Source of the DNA: an uncultured Flavobacteriales bacterium
GTDB lineage: Bacteria > Bacteroidota > Bacteroidia > Flavobacteriales_D > Crocinitomicaceae
NCBI GenBank assembly: GCA_913051935.1
Contig: CAJXCU010000010.1
Coordinates: forward strand, 1 to 49,810
Direction of reading: 5' to 3'
Length of the DNA stretch: 49,810 bases
The position numbers and the translations under genes are program-made. The notes under the pieces were generated by a model. It saw nothing but the letters and a program-made list of their open reading frames with translations. It ran no database searches and was not told the origin of the DNA. The stretch's first letter is position 1; each line of letters starts with the position of its first letter. Shown one piece after another: positions 18,201 to 27,134 of this stretch.

Positions 18201-19100
18201 TCAGTGCAACGCTCGAACTGTCTTTTTCTTTTGTTGATTTTTAATTACGCCGTTGGCAATGACCACGAGAATAATCAAAATTGATCCTATGTAAAAATTG
18301 GACCCAAGCAACTCGTGCTCTTTTAAAATAAAGATGGCCAAAATAATTGTGTATACTGGTTCTAGGTTGATACTTAAGGAAACCGTAAACGCACCGAGTC
18401 TTTTCACGATATCAATGGTAACCAAAAAAGCAAATGAAGTGCAAATTATGGCCAAAAACAAAAGCCAATAGAAATCGGACATCGTCATCACAAACATAGA
18501 GGGGTCTAGCTTATCTGTCATAGCCATGAATATCGTCAAGCCAACAAAGCCCATTGCAAGTTCATACATGCTTATATGGGTAGATGGCATTTCTTCCACC
18601 AATTTCGCATTGGATACTGCAAAAAATGCCGCTAAAAAAGCAGAAATACCTCCAGCCAAAACAGCCCAATATTCATCCGTAGAAAAATCCCCAGAAACAA
18701 AGTAGATACCACCCACAACGACAAGCCCCAGAAGAAATTCTATCCAAGAAAATTTCTTCTTCATAATGATGGGCTCTAACCAAGCGACATGAAGTGTTGT
18801 TGTAGAGAGGCACAATATGCCAAGGGATGCCGTGGATAGCTGAATTGAGACATAAAAAGTGACCCAGTGCGCCGCAACGACAAATCCAACAAAAGAAACC
18901 TTGAAAAACTGAGATTTTGGGATTCGCAAGACCCGCTTCTTGTACGCAAGGTAGAGGAATATAACAAATGAGGCAATCCCAACTCTATACCATACAATAT
19001 ATAAAGCCTCAAGGGAAATGAGCTTTCCTAAAATTCCAGTAAACCCCCACAAGAATATAATAAAATGAAGTAAAAGATGGTACTTGTATTTGGCCAGCAC
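18201..19100 (-). CDS. EamA/DMT-superfamily transporter
   Basis: A 299-aa inner-membrane protein with about ten hydrophobic helices in two EamA repeats. The first repeat begins LHFIIFLWGFTGILGKLISL, and the second contains AGGISAFLAAFFAVSNAKLV. The C-terminal repeat has the typical LEPVYTIILAIFILKEHE. Such proteins export metabolites or amino acids; the substrate cannot be inferred. It starts only 3 nt after the DUF2911 gene ends, so the two are probably co-transcribed. Confidence 0.88.
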   Translation of the reverse strand: MLAKYKYHLLLHFIIFLWGFTGILGKLISLEALYIVWYRVGIASFVIFLYLAYKKRVLRIPKSQFFKVSFVGFVVAAHWVTFYVSIQLSTASLGILCLSTTTLHVAWLEPIIMKKKFSWIEFLLGLVVVGGIYFVSGDFSTDEYWAVLAGGISAFLAAFFAVSNAKLVEEMPSTHISMYELAMGFVGLTIFMAMTDKLDPSMFVMTMSDFYWLLFLAIICTSFAFLVTIDIVKRLGAFTVSLSINLEPVYTIILAIFILKEHELLGSNFYIGSILIILVVIANGVIKNQQKKKTVRALH

Positions 19101-19103
19101 GTT

Positions 19104-19976
19104 CTATTTCTTTTTTTTCCATTCAATAATGGACTTTTCATTCATTGCGATATATCTCTGACTATCTGATTTTTTTGCCGACTCTAATGAGAGCTCTGCG
19201 GATTCTATTGCTTCAGGATATTTACCAAGGCTTGCATAAAGCTCGGCTTGAACCCTCGTCATCCAGTAGGCCGATGTTCCACGCATCTCAATGGCCTTCG
19301 CAATCCAAACCAATGCTTTTTTAGCATCTAATCCCTCGACCAAGTAATATTTGGCTGATTTATAATAATCAGAAGCGCTTGGACCTGACATCACTGATTC
19401 AATACTCTTTACGACTTGGCTTTTTGTATCCAACTCAAATGGATAAGAAACACTTACCTGATCCCATTTAATATTCAAATTTGCAGATTTTATACCGATG
19501 TCATCGATGCTGATGGTCATGGTTTCCAAGGGTGATTTCAGGGATATTACATTCGATTTTAACCTACATACTACTTTAGCTTCATTCCATGTATCTGGTG
19601 TACCCCAATTACTTGTTTCATCGTAAAATATAAGCTCCCAGCTTTGCTCTCCTGGGATGGCAAAAAGGGCATATTTACCTTGATAAACAGTGTCTTTCCC
19701 AAAATATACATCCTCTGAAATATGAATAGTCGAATTTTTGTTTGCCCCCAGACGCCAAATTTTATCGTACGGAACAATATTTCCGAAAACAATTCGCCCC
19801 CTTTTAGAAGGACGAGAATAGTCAAGGGCTATCTCCGTCAAACCGACTGTTTGGGTAAAGTTACATCGGGGACTAAGTTCGGGTGTTTCAACCTGAGCAT
19901 AAGAGGTTAAAGCAAGCACAACAAAAGAATAAAGAGCAACATGGGATTTCCATTTTAGCAACATAGGTGAATTCAT
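19104..19976 (-). CDS. Secreted DUF2911 protein with C-terminal TPR-like region
   Basis: A 290-aa protein. A signal peptide occupies about residues 8-28 (ends in TSYAQ). The DUF2911 domain follows: LTEIALDYSRPSKRGRIVFG, then VPYDKIWRLGANKNSTIHIS and GKYALFAIPGEQSWELIFYD. From about 210 the sequence becomes helical, with a TPR-like segment (AELYASLGKYPEAIESAELS). DUF2911 proteins are common in Bacteroidota and uncharacterised. An internal ATG 4 codons in is an alternative start. A TAATTTTT box precedes the gene with a short leader. Confidence 0.82.
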   Translation of the reverse strand: MNSPMLLKWKSHVALYSFVVLALTSYAQVETPELSPRCNFTQTVGLTEIALDYSRPSKRGRIVFGNIVPYDKIWRLGANKNSTIHISEDVYFGKDTVYQGKYALFAIPGEQSWELIFYDETSNWGTPDTWNEAKVVCRLKSNVISLKSPLETMTISIDDIGIKSANLNIKWDQVSVSYPFELDTKSQVVKSIESVMSGPSASDYYKSAKYYLVEGLDAKKALVWIAKAIEMRGTSAYWMTRVQAELYASLGKYPEAIESAELSLESAKKSDSQRYIAMNEKSIIEWKKKK

Positions 19977-20114
19977 TTTCTGATTTTTAAAAAATTAGTA
20001 GCGTAAATGTAAGACCTATCGAATAGATATTAACAATCTAGTATGGTAAAAATTATTTTCATCCATTTCAAAGGCTGACAAAATATTTAAATTTAGGTAA
20101 TTAAGCACCATGCC

Positions 20115-20468
20115 ATGGATGAAATTGGAGACAATAGAGAGGAGTTGGATGAGGAATTAGAAAGATTTATTACTCTTCTGAATCAGCTGCTTCCACATTA
20201 TCATTCTCTCTTAAAGAAAGATGAGCTAGATAACGATGAAAAAACCCGTCTAGGAGAAATTGAACACTACCTAATAGGGGTGAATTCTAAAATAATGGAA
20301 ATAAAAGGGAAACTTGAGCAGGATGTATTTGGACGTTCAATTGACAGATATTACAAGCTTAAAGATTTAGCTTACGGAGGCGACCCACATTCAAAATTAA
20401 AACTTGAAAAAATACGTGATGAACTCACAAAATCACTTAAGGCCGGAGAGCTAATCAACTTTAATTAA
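20115..20468 (+). CDS. Small helical protein of unknown function
   Basis: A 117-aa acidic, almost entirely helical protein (EELDEELERFITLLNQLLPH then LGEIEHYLIGVNSKIMEIKG). It has no signal peptide, membrane segment or Cys. Low hydrophobicity and heptad-like spacing suggest a coiled-coil or helical-bundle protein. I recognise no family. Two other ATGs lie nearby at 20110 (different frame) and 20119; the ATG at 20115 is used. It has its own -7-like box (TAAATTTA, 20088-20095). gpsA follows 34 nt later with its own box. Confidence 0.6.
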   Translation: MDEIGDNREELDEELERFITLLNQLLPHYHSLLKKDELDNDEKTRLGEIEHYLIGVNSKIMEIKGKLEQDVFGRSIDRYYKLKDLAYGGDPHSKLKLEKIRDELTKSLKAGELINFN

Positions 20469-20490
20469 ATACTTCCTTTCAAGATTATAC

Positions 20491-20498
20491 TAATTTTA
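20491..20498 (+). promoter_or_regulatory. -7-like box (TAATTTTA) 4 nt before gpsA ATG
   Basis: TAATTTTA is followed by CAGC and ATG at 20503. One mismatch to TAnnTTTG (last base). The geometry matches the leaderless pattern seen at other genes here. Confidence 0.42.
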
Positions 20499-20502
20499 CA
20501 GC

Positions 20503-21507
20503 ATGGAAACAGGTCGTAATTCACGAATTCTCATTGTTGGCGGGGGAAGCTGGGCAACTGCGCTTATTAAAATTATAAGCCAAAATGAGAATAGTATATC
20601 TTGGTGGATGAGAGATGAATCTGCCATTGAGCACCTTAAGTTGCATTCCCATAATCCAAAATACCTGCAGTCTGCAGAGTTCGACATGGAGAACATAACT
20701 ATTTCCTCCGACCTAAATACGCTCATTGATGACGCTGAAACAATTGTGATTGCTGTTCCCTCTGCCTTCGTCCACGATACTTTCAAAGAAATTAAAAATG
20801 AGGCGTTGCAAGATAAATTTGTTTTCTCAGCATTGAAAGGAATGATTCCGGAGATGAATGTAATTCCAGCGCGTTATTTCCATAAAAACTTTGGCATCCC
20901 TTATTCAAAAATTGGCATTATCTGTGGCCCTTGTCATGCTGAAGAGGTTGCAATGGAAAGACTTTCCTATTTAACAGTAGCATGCTCCGAATTATCCGTT
21001 GCGAGTGAAATGGCCAAAAAATTAGAATGTAGATATATTAGGACCTCTGTATCCGATGACTTATTTGGTACCGAATTCTCTGCGATTCTCAAGAATGTTT
21101 ACGCCCTTGCCACGGGTATTTCGGCAGGTTTAGGATATGGAGATAACTTTCAGGCGGTATTAATTTCGAACTCAATTCGGGAGATAGAAAGGTTTATAGA
21201 TGCCCTACATCCAATACATAGAGACACCAAAACAAGTGCTTACCTAGGGGATCTTCTGGTTACAGCATATTCTAAATTCTCAAGAAATAGAACATTTGGT
21301 TTCATGATAGGAAAAGGCTATTCCGCAAAAGCAGCCCAGCTAGAAATGAACATGGTAGCTGAGGGCTATTATGCAGTCAAATCTTTGCACGCGATAAAAA
21401 AAGAATTTAAAGTGGATATGCCAATATTAGAATATGTTTACAATGTCCTTTATGCAGGCAAATCGCCAAAAAAAGGTCTACACTTCTTAACGGAAAAATT
21501 AGATTAA
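20503..21507 (+). CDS. gpsA: NAD(P)-dependent glycerol-3-phosphate dehydrogenase
   Basis: Makes sn-glycerol 3-phosphate from dihydroxyacetone phosphate for phospholipid synthesis. A 334-aa protein. The Rossmann motif ILIVGGGSWATALIKII is at about residues 8-24, the conserved SALKGM follows at about 110, then GIICGPCHAEEVAMERLSYL. The catalytic Lys lies in EFSAILKNVYALATGISAGL. Its stop overlaps the lysC start as TAATG. Confidence 0.95.
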   Translation: METGRNSRILIVGGGSWATALIKIISQNENSISWWMRDESAIEHLKLHSHNPKYLQSAEFDMENITISSDLNTLIDDAETIVIAVPSAFVHDTFKEIKNEALQDKFVFSALKGMIPEMNVIPARYFHKNFGIPYSKIGIICGPCHAEEVAMERLSYLTVACSELSVASEMAKKLECRYIRTSVSDDLFGTEFSAILKNVYALATGISAGLGYGDNFQAVLISNSIREIERFIDALHPIHRDTKTSAYLGDLLVTAYSKFSRNRTFGFMIGKGYSAKAAQLEMNMVAEGYYAVKSLHAIKKEFKVDMPILEYVYNVLYAGKSPKKGLHFLTEKLD

Positions 21508-22799
21508 TGAAGCCAAAGAGTAATTCAATTCTCGTTTTCAAATTTGGAGGTGCATCTGTTAAAAGTGCGAAAGCTTTAAACAATGTGATCAATATTTTAA
21601 AGCTTTATTCAAATCGAAAAATCGTTGTTGTTGTTTCTGCAATGGGCAAAACAACCAATAAATTAGAAAGTCTTTTTGAAGCAGCTCTTAATGAAAAACA
21701 CGACCTATTCATTTCACAAAAGGATGCACTTTATGACTTCCATATTGAGATGATCAAAACACTTTTTTCGAACCAAGCATATGAAACTATCAAACATGAA
21801 ATAGACCTTATATTTGATGACATTAGCGCATTTTACCAAAAGAAAAGTGATCATTCAAAAAGCCAGCGCTATGATGCCTTTATTTCTTTTGGAGAACATT
21901 TATCTAGTCTAATCCTTCAATTCAAAATAGATCAGGACCTCAAAGAAAGCCAATGGTCAGATGCACGAAAGATGATTAAAACAGATGACCAGTTTCAAAA
22001 GGCGAACGTGGATTGGCAAACATCTATTGAATTGATTAAAACTCACTGCCTCGAGGCTTTAGATGCAAACAGAATCATCGTTACACAAGGATTTGTATCC
22101 TCCAACGCTTTGGGAGAAACCACAACATTGGGAAGAGAAGGTTCAGATTATAGCGCGGGCATTTTTGCGCATGCTTTGGATGCGGAATCTGTAACAATTT
22201 GGAAAGATGTTCCCGGAATGCTGAATGCAGATCCAAAATTCTTCGAGGACACGCAAAAATTAGATCGAATATCCTTTAGAGAAGCGATTGAATTATCCTA
22301 TTACGGTGCAAGTGTAATTCATCCCAAAACACTCAAACCTCTTCAGAACAAGAAGATACCGCTTTATGTTAAGTCATTTATGCATCCCACAGAGGAGGGG
22401 ACGACAATCGATGTTGACACATCAAATGACCATATGATTCCATCTTTTATTTTTAAAAAAAATCAGGTGCTTTTCTCAATTACACCGAAGGACTTTTCCT
22501 TTTTGATTGAGGCAAACTTAGGTGATATATTCCTAAAACTTTCAGAGGCTGAGGCAGAAATAAATATTATGCAAAATTCAGCATTGAGCTTTTCGTTTTT
22601 GGTAGACTACAACGCGAATAAAATTGAATCCATTATAAAGCAACTCAGCCCATCTTATGAGGTCAAATATAATACTGACCTAGAATTGGTAACCGTGCGA
22701 CACTACGATAAAAAAACAAATAATTTTGTTTGCAAAGGTAAAAAAATACTACTCCAACAAAGAACAAGAAAAACAGCGCGGTTTGTTTTGGGAAGATGA
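21507..22799 (+). CDS. lysC: Aspartate kinase (monofunctional)
   Basis: Phosphorylates aspartate, the first step toward lysine, threonine and methionine. A 430-aa protein. The N-terminal kinase motif VFKFGGASVKSAKAL is at about residues 9-23 (GASV in place of the common GTSV), then TTLGREGSDYSAGIFAHALD and VTIWKDVPGMLNADPK, which bind aspartate and ATP. The C-terminal region carries an ACT-like regulatory part (about 310-400). Coupled to gpsA by TAATG; the metabolic link between them is not obvious. Confidence 0.93.
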   Translation: MKPKSNSILVFKFGGASVKSAKALNNVINILKLYSNRKIVVVVSAMGKTTNKLESLFEAALNEKHDLFISQKDALYDFHIEMIKTLFSNQAYETIKHEIDLIFDDISAFYQKKSDHSKSQRYDAFISFGEHLSSLILQFKIDQDLKESQWSDARKMIKTDDQFQKANVDWQTSIELIKTHCLEALDANRIIVTQGFVSSNALGETTTLGREGSDYSAGIFAHALDAESVTIWKDVPGMLNADPKFFEDTQKLDRISFREAIELSYYGASVIHPKTLKPLQNKKIPLYVKSFMHPTEEGTTIDVDTSNDHMIPSFIFKKNQVLFSITPKDFSFLIEANLGDIFLKLSEAEAEINIMQNSALSFSFLVDYNANKIESIIKQLSPSYEVKYNTDLELVTVRHYDKKTNNFVCKGKKILLQQRTRKTARFVLGR

Positions 22800-22841
22800 A
22801 AATACCGCCTATTAGGTATACATGTTGTTTACATATAGGGT

Positions 22842-22849
22842 TATATTTG
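22842..22849 (+). promoter_or_regulatory. -7 box (TATATTTG) upstream of the metal transporter operon
   Basis: Exact TAnnTTTG about 120 nt before the first ATG at 22969. Unlike most promoters in this window it gives a long leader (about 115 nt), and the predicted transcription start falls inside an inverted repeat. Confidence 0.5.
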
Positions 22850-22884
22850 CAGACTACGTTCATGTCTAAAAGTGTCTGCATGAA
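22848..22884 (+). promoter_or_regulatory. Overlapping inverted repeats in the metal operon leader
   Basis: TGCAGAC (22848-22854) pairs with GTCTGCA (22874-22880), and TTCATG (22859-22864) pairs with CATGAA (22879-22884). The two pairings are mutually exclusive because the second arms overlap. The position just at the predicted start suggests an operator for a metal repressor or an alternative RNA fold. I do not recognise a known riboswitch. Confidence 0.35.
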
Positions 22885-22968
22885 CTTTATAATTTGAATA
22901 AAAACAGAAATAGTACCCTCTTCTGTTTGTGTTGGTGCAAACAGAGAAATCAAAGAAGAAAAAAGAAA

Positions 22969-23895
22969 ATGAATCTAAGAAAATATATGCCCACCGGTTT
23001 TTTCATCTTAATCATTGGTCTCTTATTAAGTTGTGGAGACAATAAACCATCAAGCGAAAATAAAAAGGTCATTTGTACAACAAATGTAATTGCCGACGCA
23101 ATAAGCAATATTCTACCCCCAAATTTTGAGGTTAAATCATTGATGGGTCCGGGAGTAGATCCACACACCTACAAAAGCAAAACCTCAGAAATAAAAAACA
23201 TGCAAAATGCTGATGTGATAGTATATAATGGTATCGATTTTGAGTCAAATTTAATCGATGCAATCGAAGAAATTGGTAAATCAGGATTTGTCATTAGCTT
23301 GGGAGATCTAGTTCCTAAAGAGAGATTAAGAAAAACAACAGACTTTGGCTCTGCTTACGATCCGCATTTTTGGCATGATGTAAATTTATTTTCAACATCT
23401 GTGACCATAGCCGGTGAACAATTGTCGGCGAAATTTCCAAATTCAAAAAATTACATTGACTCAGCTACTGCCGCTTACACCGAAAAATTACTTGAAACCG
23501 AAAATTATGTTCGTAGCGAAATATCGAAAATACCAAGCAACGCCAGAGTATTAATTACTGCGCATGATGCATTTGGTTACTATGGAAGATCTTTCGGTAT
23601 ACAGGTCAAAGGAATACAGGGCATTTCTACTGCCTCAGACATTTCGATAAGGGGAATTACAGAGCTCACCGACTTCATTGTTGCTCGAAGTATTCCTTCA
23701 ATATTTGTTGAAAATTCAGTTTCACAAAAAAATATCAATTCCGTTATTGAAGGATGCCAATCCAAAGGATTAAACCTTACCATTGGAGGTACATTATATA
23801 GTGATGGTTTGGGGGATACAAAAAGTGGTGCTGATACGTACATAAAAATGATCAGAAAAAATACGAATGCCATTGTTAGCGGATTAGGAAGATGA
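22969..23895 (+). CDS. Metal-binding lipoprotein of a Zn/Mn ABC transporter (TroA-like)
   Basis: Captures divalent metal at the cell envelope and passes it to the ABC permease. A 308-aa protein from the ATG at 22969; an upstream frame to 22894 adds an unlikely Cys-rich extension. The lipobox LLLSC gives Cys22. Candidate metal ligands are His66 (VDPHTYKS), His133 or His136 (DPHFWHDV), His199 (TAHDAFGYYG) and Asp279 (LYSDGLGD), the His3-Asp arrangement of TroA-type proteins. There is no His-rich loop like that of E. coli ZnuA. Zinc or manganese are both possible. It overlaps the ATPase gene by 4 nt. Confidence 0.9.
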   Translation: MNLRKYMPTGFFILIIGLLLSCGDNKPSSENKKVICTTNVIADAISNILPPNFEVKSLMGPGVDPHTYKSKTSEIKNMQNADVIVYNGIDFESNLIDAIEEIGKSGFVISLGDLVPKERLRKTTDFGSAYDPHFWHDVNLFSTSVTIAGEQLSAKFPNSKNYIDSATAAYTEKLLETENYVRSEISKIPSNARVLITAHDAFGYYGRSFGIQVKGIQGISTASDISIRGITELTDFIVARSIPSIFVENSVSQKNINSVIEGCQSKGLNLTIGGTLYSDGLGDTKSGADTYIKMIRKNTNAIVSGLGR

Positions 23896-24680
23896 TTAAA
23901 AAAGTGGAGAACCCCATACTTGAAGTTCGTGACTTGACCGTTACCTACGACAGCAAACCTGCGCTTTGTGATGCCAATTTTGGCATCCCACAAGGAAGTA
24001 TGGTCGGATTGGTTGGTCCTAATGGCGCTGGGAAATCTACCTTACTTAAAGCGCTCATGGAACTCATACCTAAGTCAAGCGGTAATGTGAAATTTTTTAA
24101 TGAAAATTTGGAGTCGGTAAGAAAAAAGATTGCCTATGTACCACAAAAAGAATCAGTTGATTGGGATTTCCCCGCAACTGTTTTTGACATCGTAGAAATG
24201 GGACGTTATGGAAGTAAAAGTCTTTTTAAAAGATTAACTAAAAATGACAAAGAAATTGCGAGGGAAGCGCTCACTAAGGTAAAAATGCTCGATTTTGCTG
24301 ATAGACATATTTCAGAGCTTTCAGGAGGTCAACAGCAAAGAGTCTTTATAGCACGTGCATTGGCTCAGAAAGCGGATGTTTATTTGATGGACGAGCCTTT
24401 TGCAGGAGTTGATGTCGCTAGTGAAAAAACAATTGTAAATGTTTTAGTTCAACTTCAAAATGAAGGCAAAACGATTTTTGTTGTTCACCACAATTTACAA
24501 AGCGCCGCGGAATATTTCGATTGGATGATTCTAATCAATAAAAATATTGTCGCAAGTGGTCCAATTAAAGATGTTTTTACACCCGAATTGCTTCAAAAAA
24601 CATACGATGGAAACCTAACAACACTTGAACAAATTGGGCAAACAATCCAAAAGCAACAATTTCCGATAAGAGAATCATAA
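23892..24680 (+). CDS. Metal ABC transporter ATP-binding protein
   Basis: A 262-aa ABC ATPase. Walker A is GPNGAGKSTLLK (about residues 39-50), the signature is LSGGQQQRVFIARALA, Walker B is VYLMDEPFAGVD and the switch His is in VVHHNL. YVPQKESVDWDFPATVFDIV is typical of the Zn/Mn family. It energises the two permeases encoded downstream. The start overlaps the lipoprotein end (ATGA) and the stop directly abuts the first permease. Confidence 0.95.
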   Translation: MIKKVENPILEVRDLTVTYDSKPALCDANFGIPQGSMVGLVGPNGAGKSTLLKALMELIPKSSGNVKFFNENLESVRKKIAYVPQKESVDWDFPATVFDIVEMGRYGSKSLFKRLTKNDKEIAREALTKVKMLDFADRHISELSGGQQQRVFIARALAQKADVYLMDEPFAGVDVASEKTIVNVLVQLQNEGKTIFVVHHNLQSAAEYFDWMILINKNIVASGPIKDVFTPELLQKTYDGNLTTLEQIGQTIQKQQFPIRES

Positions 24681-25598
24681 ATGGATTTTTGGAGTGACTT
24701 TTTATATTTTTTTTCGTTTGCAGATACAAACATTAATAATGTTTTAATAGGAACTTCAGTGCTCGGCTTTACCTGCGGTATCGTAAGTGTTCTTGTCGTT
24801 TTAAGCAAAAAAGCACTCATCGTGGATGCCATATCACATGCCGTTTTACCAGGTATTTGCATTGGATTTATGTTTACAGGTGTTAAAAACCCCATCTATT
24901 TGAGTATTGGAGGAATGGCAGCAGGAGCAGTCGCTGTGTATCTGGTTGATTGGATTTCCCGAATCTCTCGAATTAAAAAAGACGCTTCCATTGCCATTTC
25001 ATTATCTGTTTTATTTAGCCTCGGCGTGATTCTATTGAATATTATTCAACACTCAGGAAATAGCAATCAAAGTGGCTTAACAGATTTTCTTTTTGGAAAA
25101 GCCGCTACAATTATTCAATCTGATTTATATCTTTTCGGAGCGGTTTTTATTTTCGTAATCTTAACACTCTTAATCTTTTACCAACATCTAAAAATAGCTC
25201 TTTTTGATGCTGGTTTTGCCAAAACAATAGGTCTTAGCGAAAAGTTAACCCAAGGGTTAATATCCGGCCTTGTTATCATCAGCACTGCCGTCGGAATTCA
25301 GACCGTTGGTATTATTTTAATGAGTGCATTGCTGATTTCACCTGCCTCTGCGGCGCTTTTTTGGACCAATAACTTTAAAAAGGCAATTTTAATATCTGGT
25401 TTATTTGCAACTCTAAGCAGTGTTTTGGGAGTTTTTGTTTCTTTTTTATCGGCAGACATGCCTACTGGTCCCTGGATTATAGTTGTGCTCTCGTGCTTTG
25501 CTTTATTTTCAGCTTTCCTCTCGAAAAAAGGAGTAATCACAAAAAAAATAAGGGCGAAAATAGATGCTTCTTATAATTTAAAGGAAAAAGAAAATTAA
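24681..25598 (+). CDS. Metal ABC transporter permease (first of two)
   Basis: A 305-aa ABC-3 family permease with about eight or nine membrane helices. Family motifs are VVLSKKALIVDAISHAVLPG (about 33-52) and a C-terminal QTVGIILMSALLISPASAAL. It begins immediately after the ATPase stop and overlaps the second permease by TAATG. Two different permeases suggest a heterodimeric channel, as in TroCD. Confidence 0.93.
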   Translation: MDFWSDFLYFFSFADTNINNVLIGTSVLGFTCGIVSVLVVLSKKALIVDAISHAVLPGICIGFMFTGVKNPIYLSIGGMAAGAVAVYLVDWISRISRIKKDASIAISLSVLFSLGVILLNIIQHSGNSNQSGLTDFLFGKAATIIQSDLYLFGAVFIFVILTLLIFYQHLKIALFDAGFAKTIGLSEKLTQGLISGLVIISTAVGIQTVGIILMSALLISPASAALFWTNNFKKAILISGLFATLSSVLGVFVSFLSADMPTGPWIIVVLSCFALFSAFLSKKGVITKKIRAKIDASYNLKEKEN

Positions 25599-26461
25599 TG
25601 TTTGATTTTTGGATCATATTAACAGCCTGTATAATAGCTATAAACTCTAGCTTGCTCGGTAGCTTTTTGGTACTAAGAAAAATGAGTTTAATTGGTGATG
25701 CCCTATCCCACTCTGTATTACCTGGAATAGTAATTGCTTTTTTAATATCAGGAGAAATAAATTCTTTTTGGATGCTAATAGGGGCCAGTGGCTTCGGTAT
25801 TTTTGCTATTCTTATCATCGATTGGCTGAACCGCTTTGGAGGATTTGGTAAGGATAGTTCCATTGGGATTGTTTACACTTTGCTATTTGCCATTGGCATT
25901 ATACTCATCACATCAATTGCAAAAAATTCAGATATCGATGTAGACTGTGTGCTCTTCGGTGACATAAATACCGTTCCGCTTCTTCCAAAGATTTTCACAA
26001 TTCCCGTTCCAACATTTAACCTATTGATTATTGCCGTTATTGTCACACTAACCATACTATTCGGTTTAAAAGGTTTTAAGATCAGTACCTTTGATAAAAG
26101 TCATGCGCAAACCTTGGGAGTATCAATTACATTTTGGAACTACCTACTCTTGGGACTTTCTAGCATTTCAACTGTCTTTAGTTTCGACAGTGTTGGTGCA
26201 ATCATGGTTATTGGATTAATAGTCATACCGCCTTCTTTTGCAAATATTATCACAAGAAAGCTATCTCGATTTCTGATAATATCTGTCTCCTTTGGAGTCG
26301 TTAGTTGTATAATCGGCCATTGTATAGCCATTTATTTGGATATCCCGACAGTTCCAACCATTGGTTTTTTGATGGGTTTAATTTTAATTCTAACACTTGT
26401 TTTTCAAACTTTCAAAAAGAATTTTCAACAACGTACGAAAGCGAAAATTATTAAACAGTGA
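25598..26461 (+). CDS. Metal ABC transporter permease (second of two)
   Basis: A 287-aa ABC-3 family permease, paralogous to the one upstream. Motifs include VLRKMSLIGDALSHSVLPGI near the N-terminus and VGAIMVIGLIVIPPSFANII in the C-terminal half. Several helices are visible. The gene order lipoprotein, ATPase, permease, permease is the same as troABCD. No DtxR-family regulator lies next to it. Confidence 0.93.
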   Translation: MFDFWIILTACIIAINSSLLGSFLVLRKMSLIGDALSHSVLPGIVIAFLISGEINSFWMLIGASGFGIFAILIIDWLNRFGGFGKDSSIGIVYTLLFAIGIILITSIAKNSDIDVDCVLFGDINTVPLLPKIFTIPVPTFNLLIIAVIVTLTILFGLKGFKISTFDKSHAQTLGVSITFWNYLLLGLSSISTVFSFDSVGAIMVIGLIVIPPSFANIITRKLSRFLIISVSFGVVSCIIGHCIAIYLDIPTVPTIGFLMGLILILTLVFQTFKKNFQQRTKAKIIKQ

Positions 26462-26689
26462 AAATAATTTAGGTGAACAGGCAGATTCTTTCATTCCTAA
26501 ATAGACTTTTACCCGAAGCATGTATTGGAGACTTGGAAACCAAATGAAAAGATGCTTACGTTGCTAAAATGTGCTAAAAGATATGACCCGTGTGCCTTTT
26601 AAAGCAACCCTTCCGATGTTGTTAATGTTCTGTTAATTATTTTTTCAGGAGAAGTCTTCTTCGTATTTTAGGGTATCAAAAAAAACAAA
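26462..26689. other. Intergenic region with a possible long-range RNA stem
   Basis: No gene is visible in these 228 bp. GTTGCT (26560-26565) can pair with AGCAAC (26603-26608), and inside it AAAAG (26576-26580) with CTTTT (26596-26600). AAGCAT and ATGCTT form a further weak pairing upstream. A TATTTTAG box at 26664-26671 is a plausible promoter of the DUF1573 gene, with a leader of about 15 nt. The stem would then be the 3' region of the transporter operon. Confidence 0.3.
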
Positions 26690-27133
26690 ATGAAAAAATT
26701 ATTTATCCTATCCATTCTATTCATAGCTGCCTTAGCCATGAATGTCAATGCACAAGCTGAAGTTCAAAGCGGTGCAAAAATCGAATTCACCAAAGAGGTG
26801 CATGACTACGGTAAAATCAAATACAACGGAGATCCTTATTGTATGTTTGAATTTAAAAATACTGGTGATCAACCATTAATTATTTCAAATTCAAAGGGTT
26901 CGTGTGGATGTACTGTTCCAACATGGCCGAAAGAACCAATCGCCCCAGGCGCTACAGGGACGATTAAAGTAAAGTATGATACGAAAAGACCAGGACCTAT
27001 CAGTAAAAGCGTAACCATTACCTCTAACGCTGTTAATGCCGCTACCAAAGTTCTTCGAATCAAGGGAGAGGTTGGCCAAGCACCAAAAAGTGGCGCTCCA
27101 GTAAATAGCGCAGGTGCTCCGGCAAAAATGTAA
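26690..27133 (+). CDS. Secreted DUF1573 (MSP/ASPM-like) protein
   Basis: A 147-aa protein. Signal peptide MKKLFILSILFIAALAMNVNA, then a single immunoglobulin-like DUF1573 domain: EFTKEVHDYGKIKYNGDPYC, FKNTGDQPLIISNSKGSCGC and APGATGTIKVKYDTKRPGPI. The conserved Cys pair is in SCGC. The C-terminus is a short low-complexity tail rich in Gly, Ala and Pro. DUF1573 domains are widespread in Bacteroidota envelopes and of unknown function. The next gene, a shorter paralog, starts one base after the stop. Confidence 0.85.
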   Translation: MKKLFILSILFIAALAMNVNAQAEVQSGAKIEFTKEVHDYGKIKYNGDPYCMFEFKNTGDQPLIISNSKGSCGCTVPTWPKEPIAPGATGTIKVKYDTKRPGPISKSVTITSNAVNAATKVLRIKGEVGQAPKSGAPVNSAGAPAKM

Positions 27134-27134
27134 T

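Noticed and set aside
22894-22968. N-terminal extension of the metal-binding lipoprotein
   Set aside because: It is Cys- and Arg-rich, would precede the lipoprotein signal, and is therefore not a plausible start.
22842-22968. Known Mn or other riboswitch in the metal operon leader
   Set aside because: I could not find the conserved loops of known metal riboswitches, only inverted repeats.
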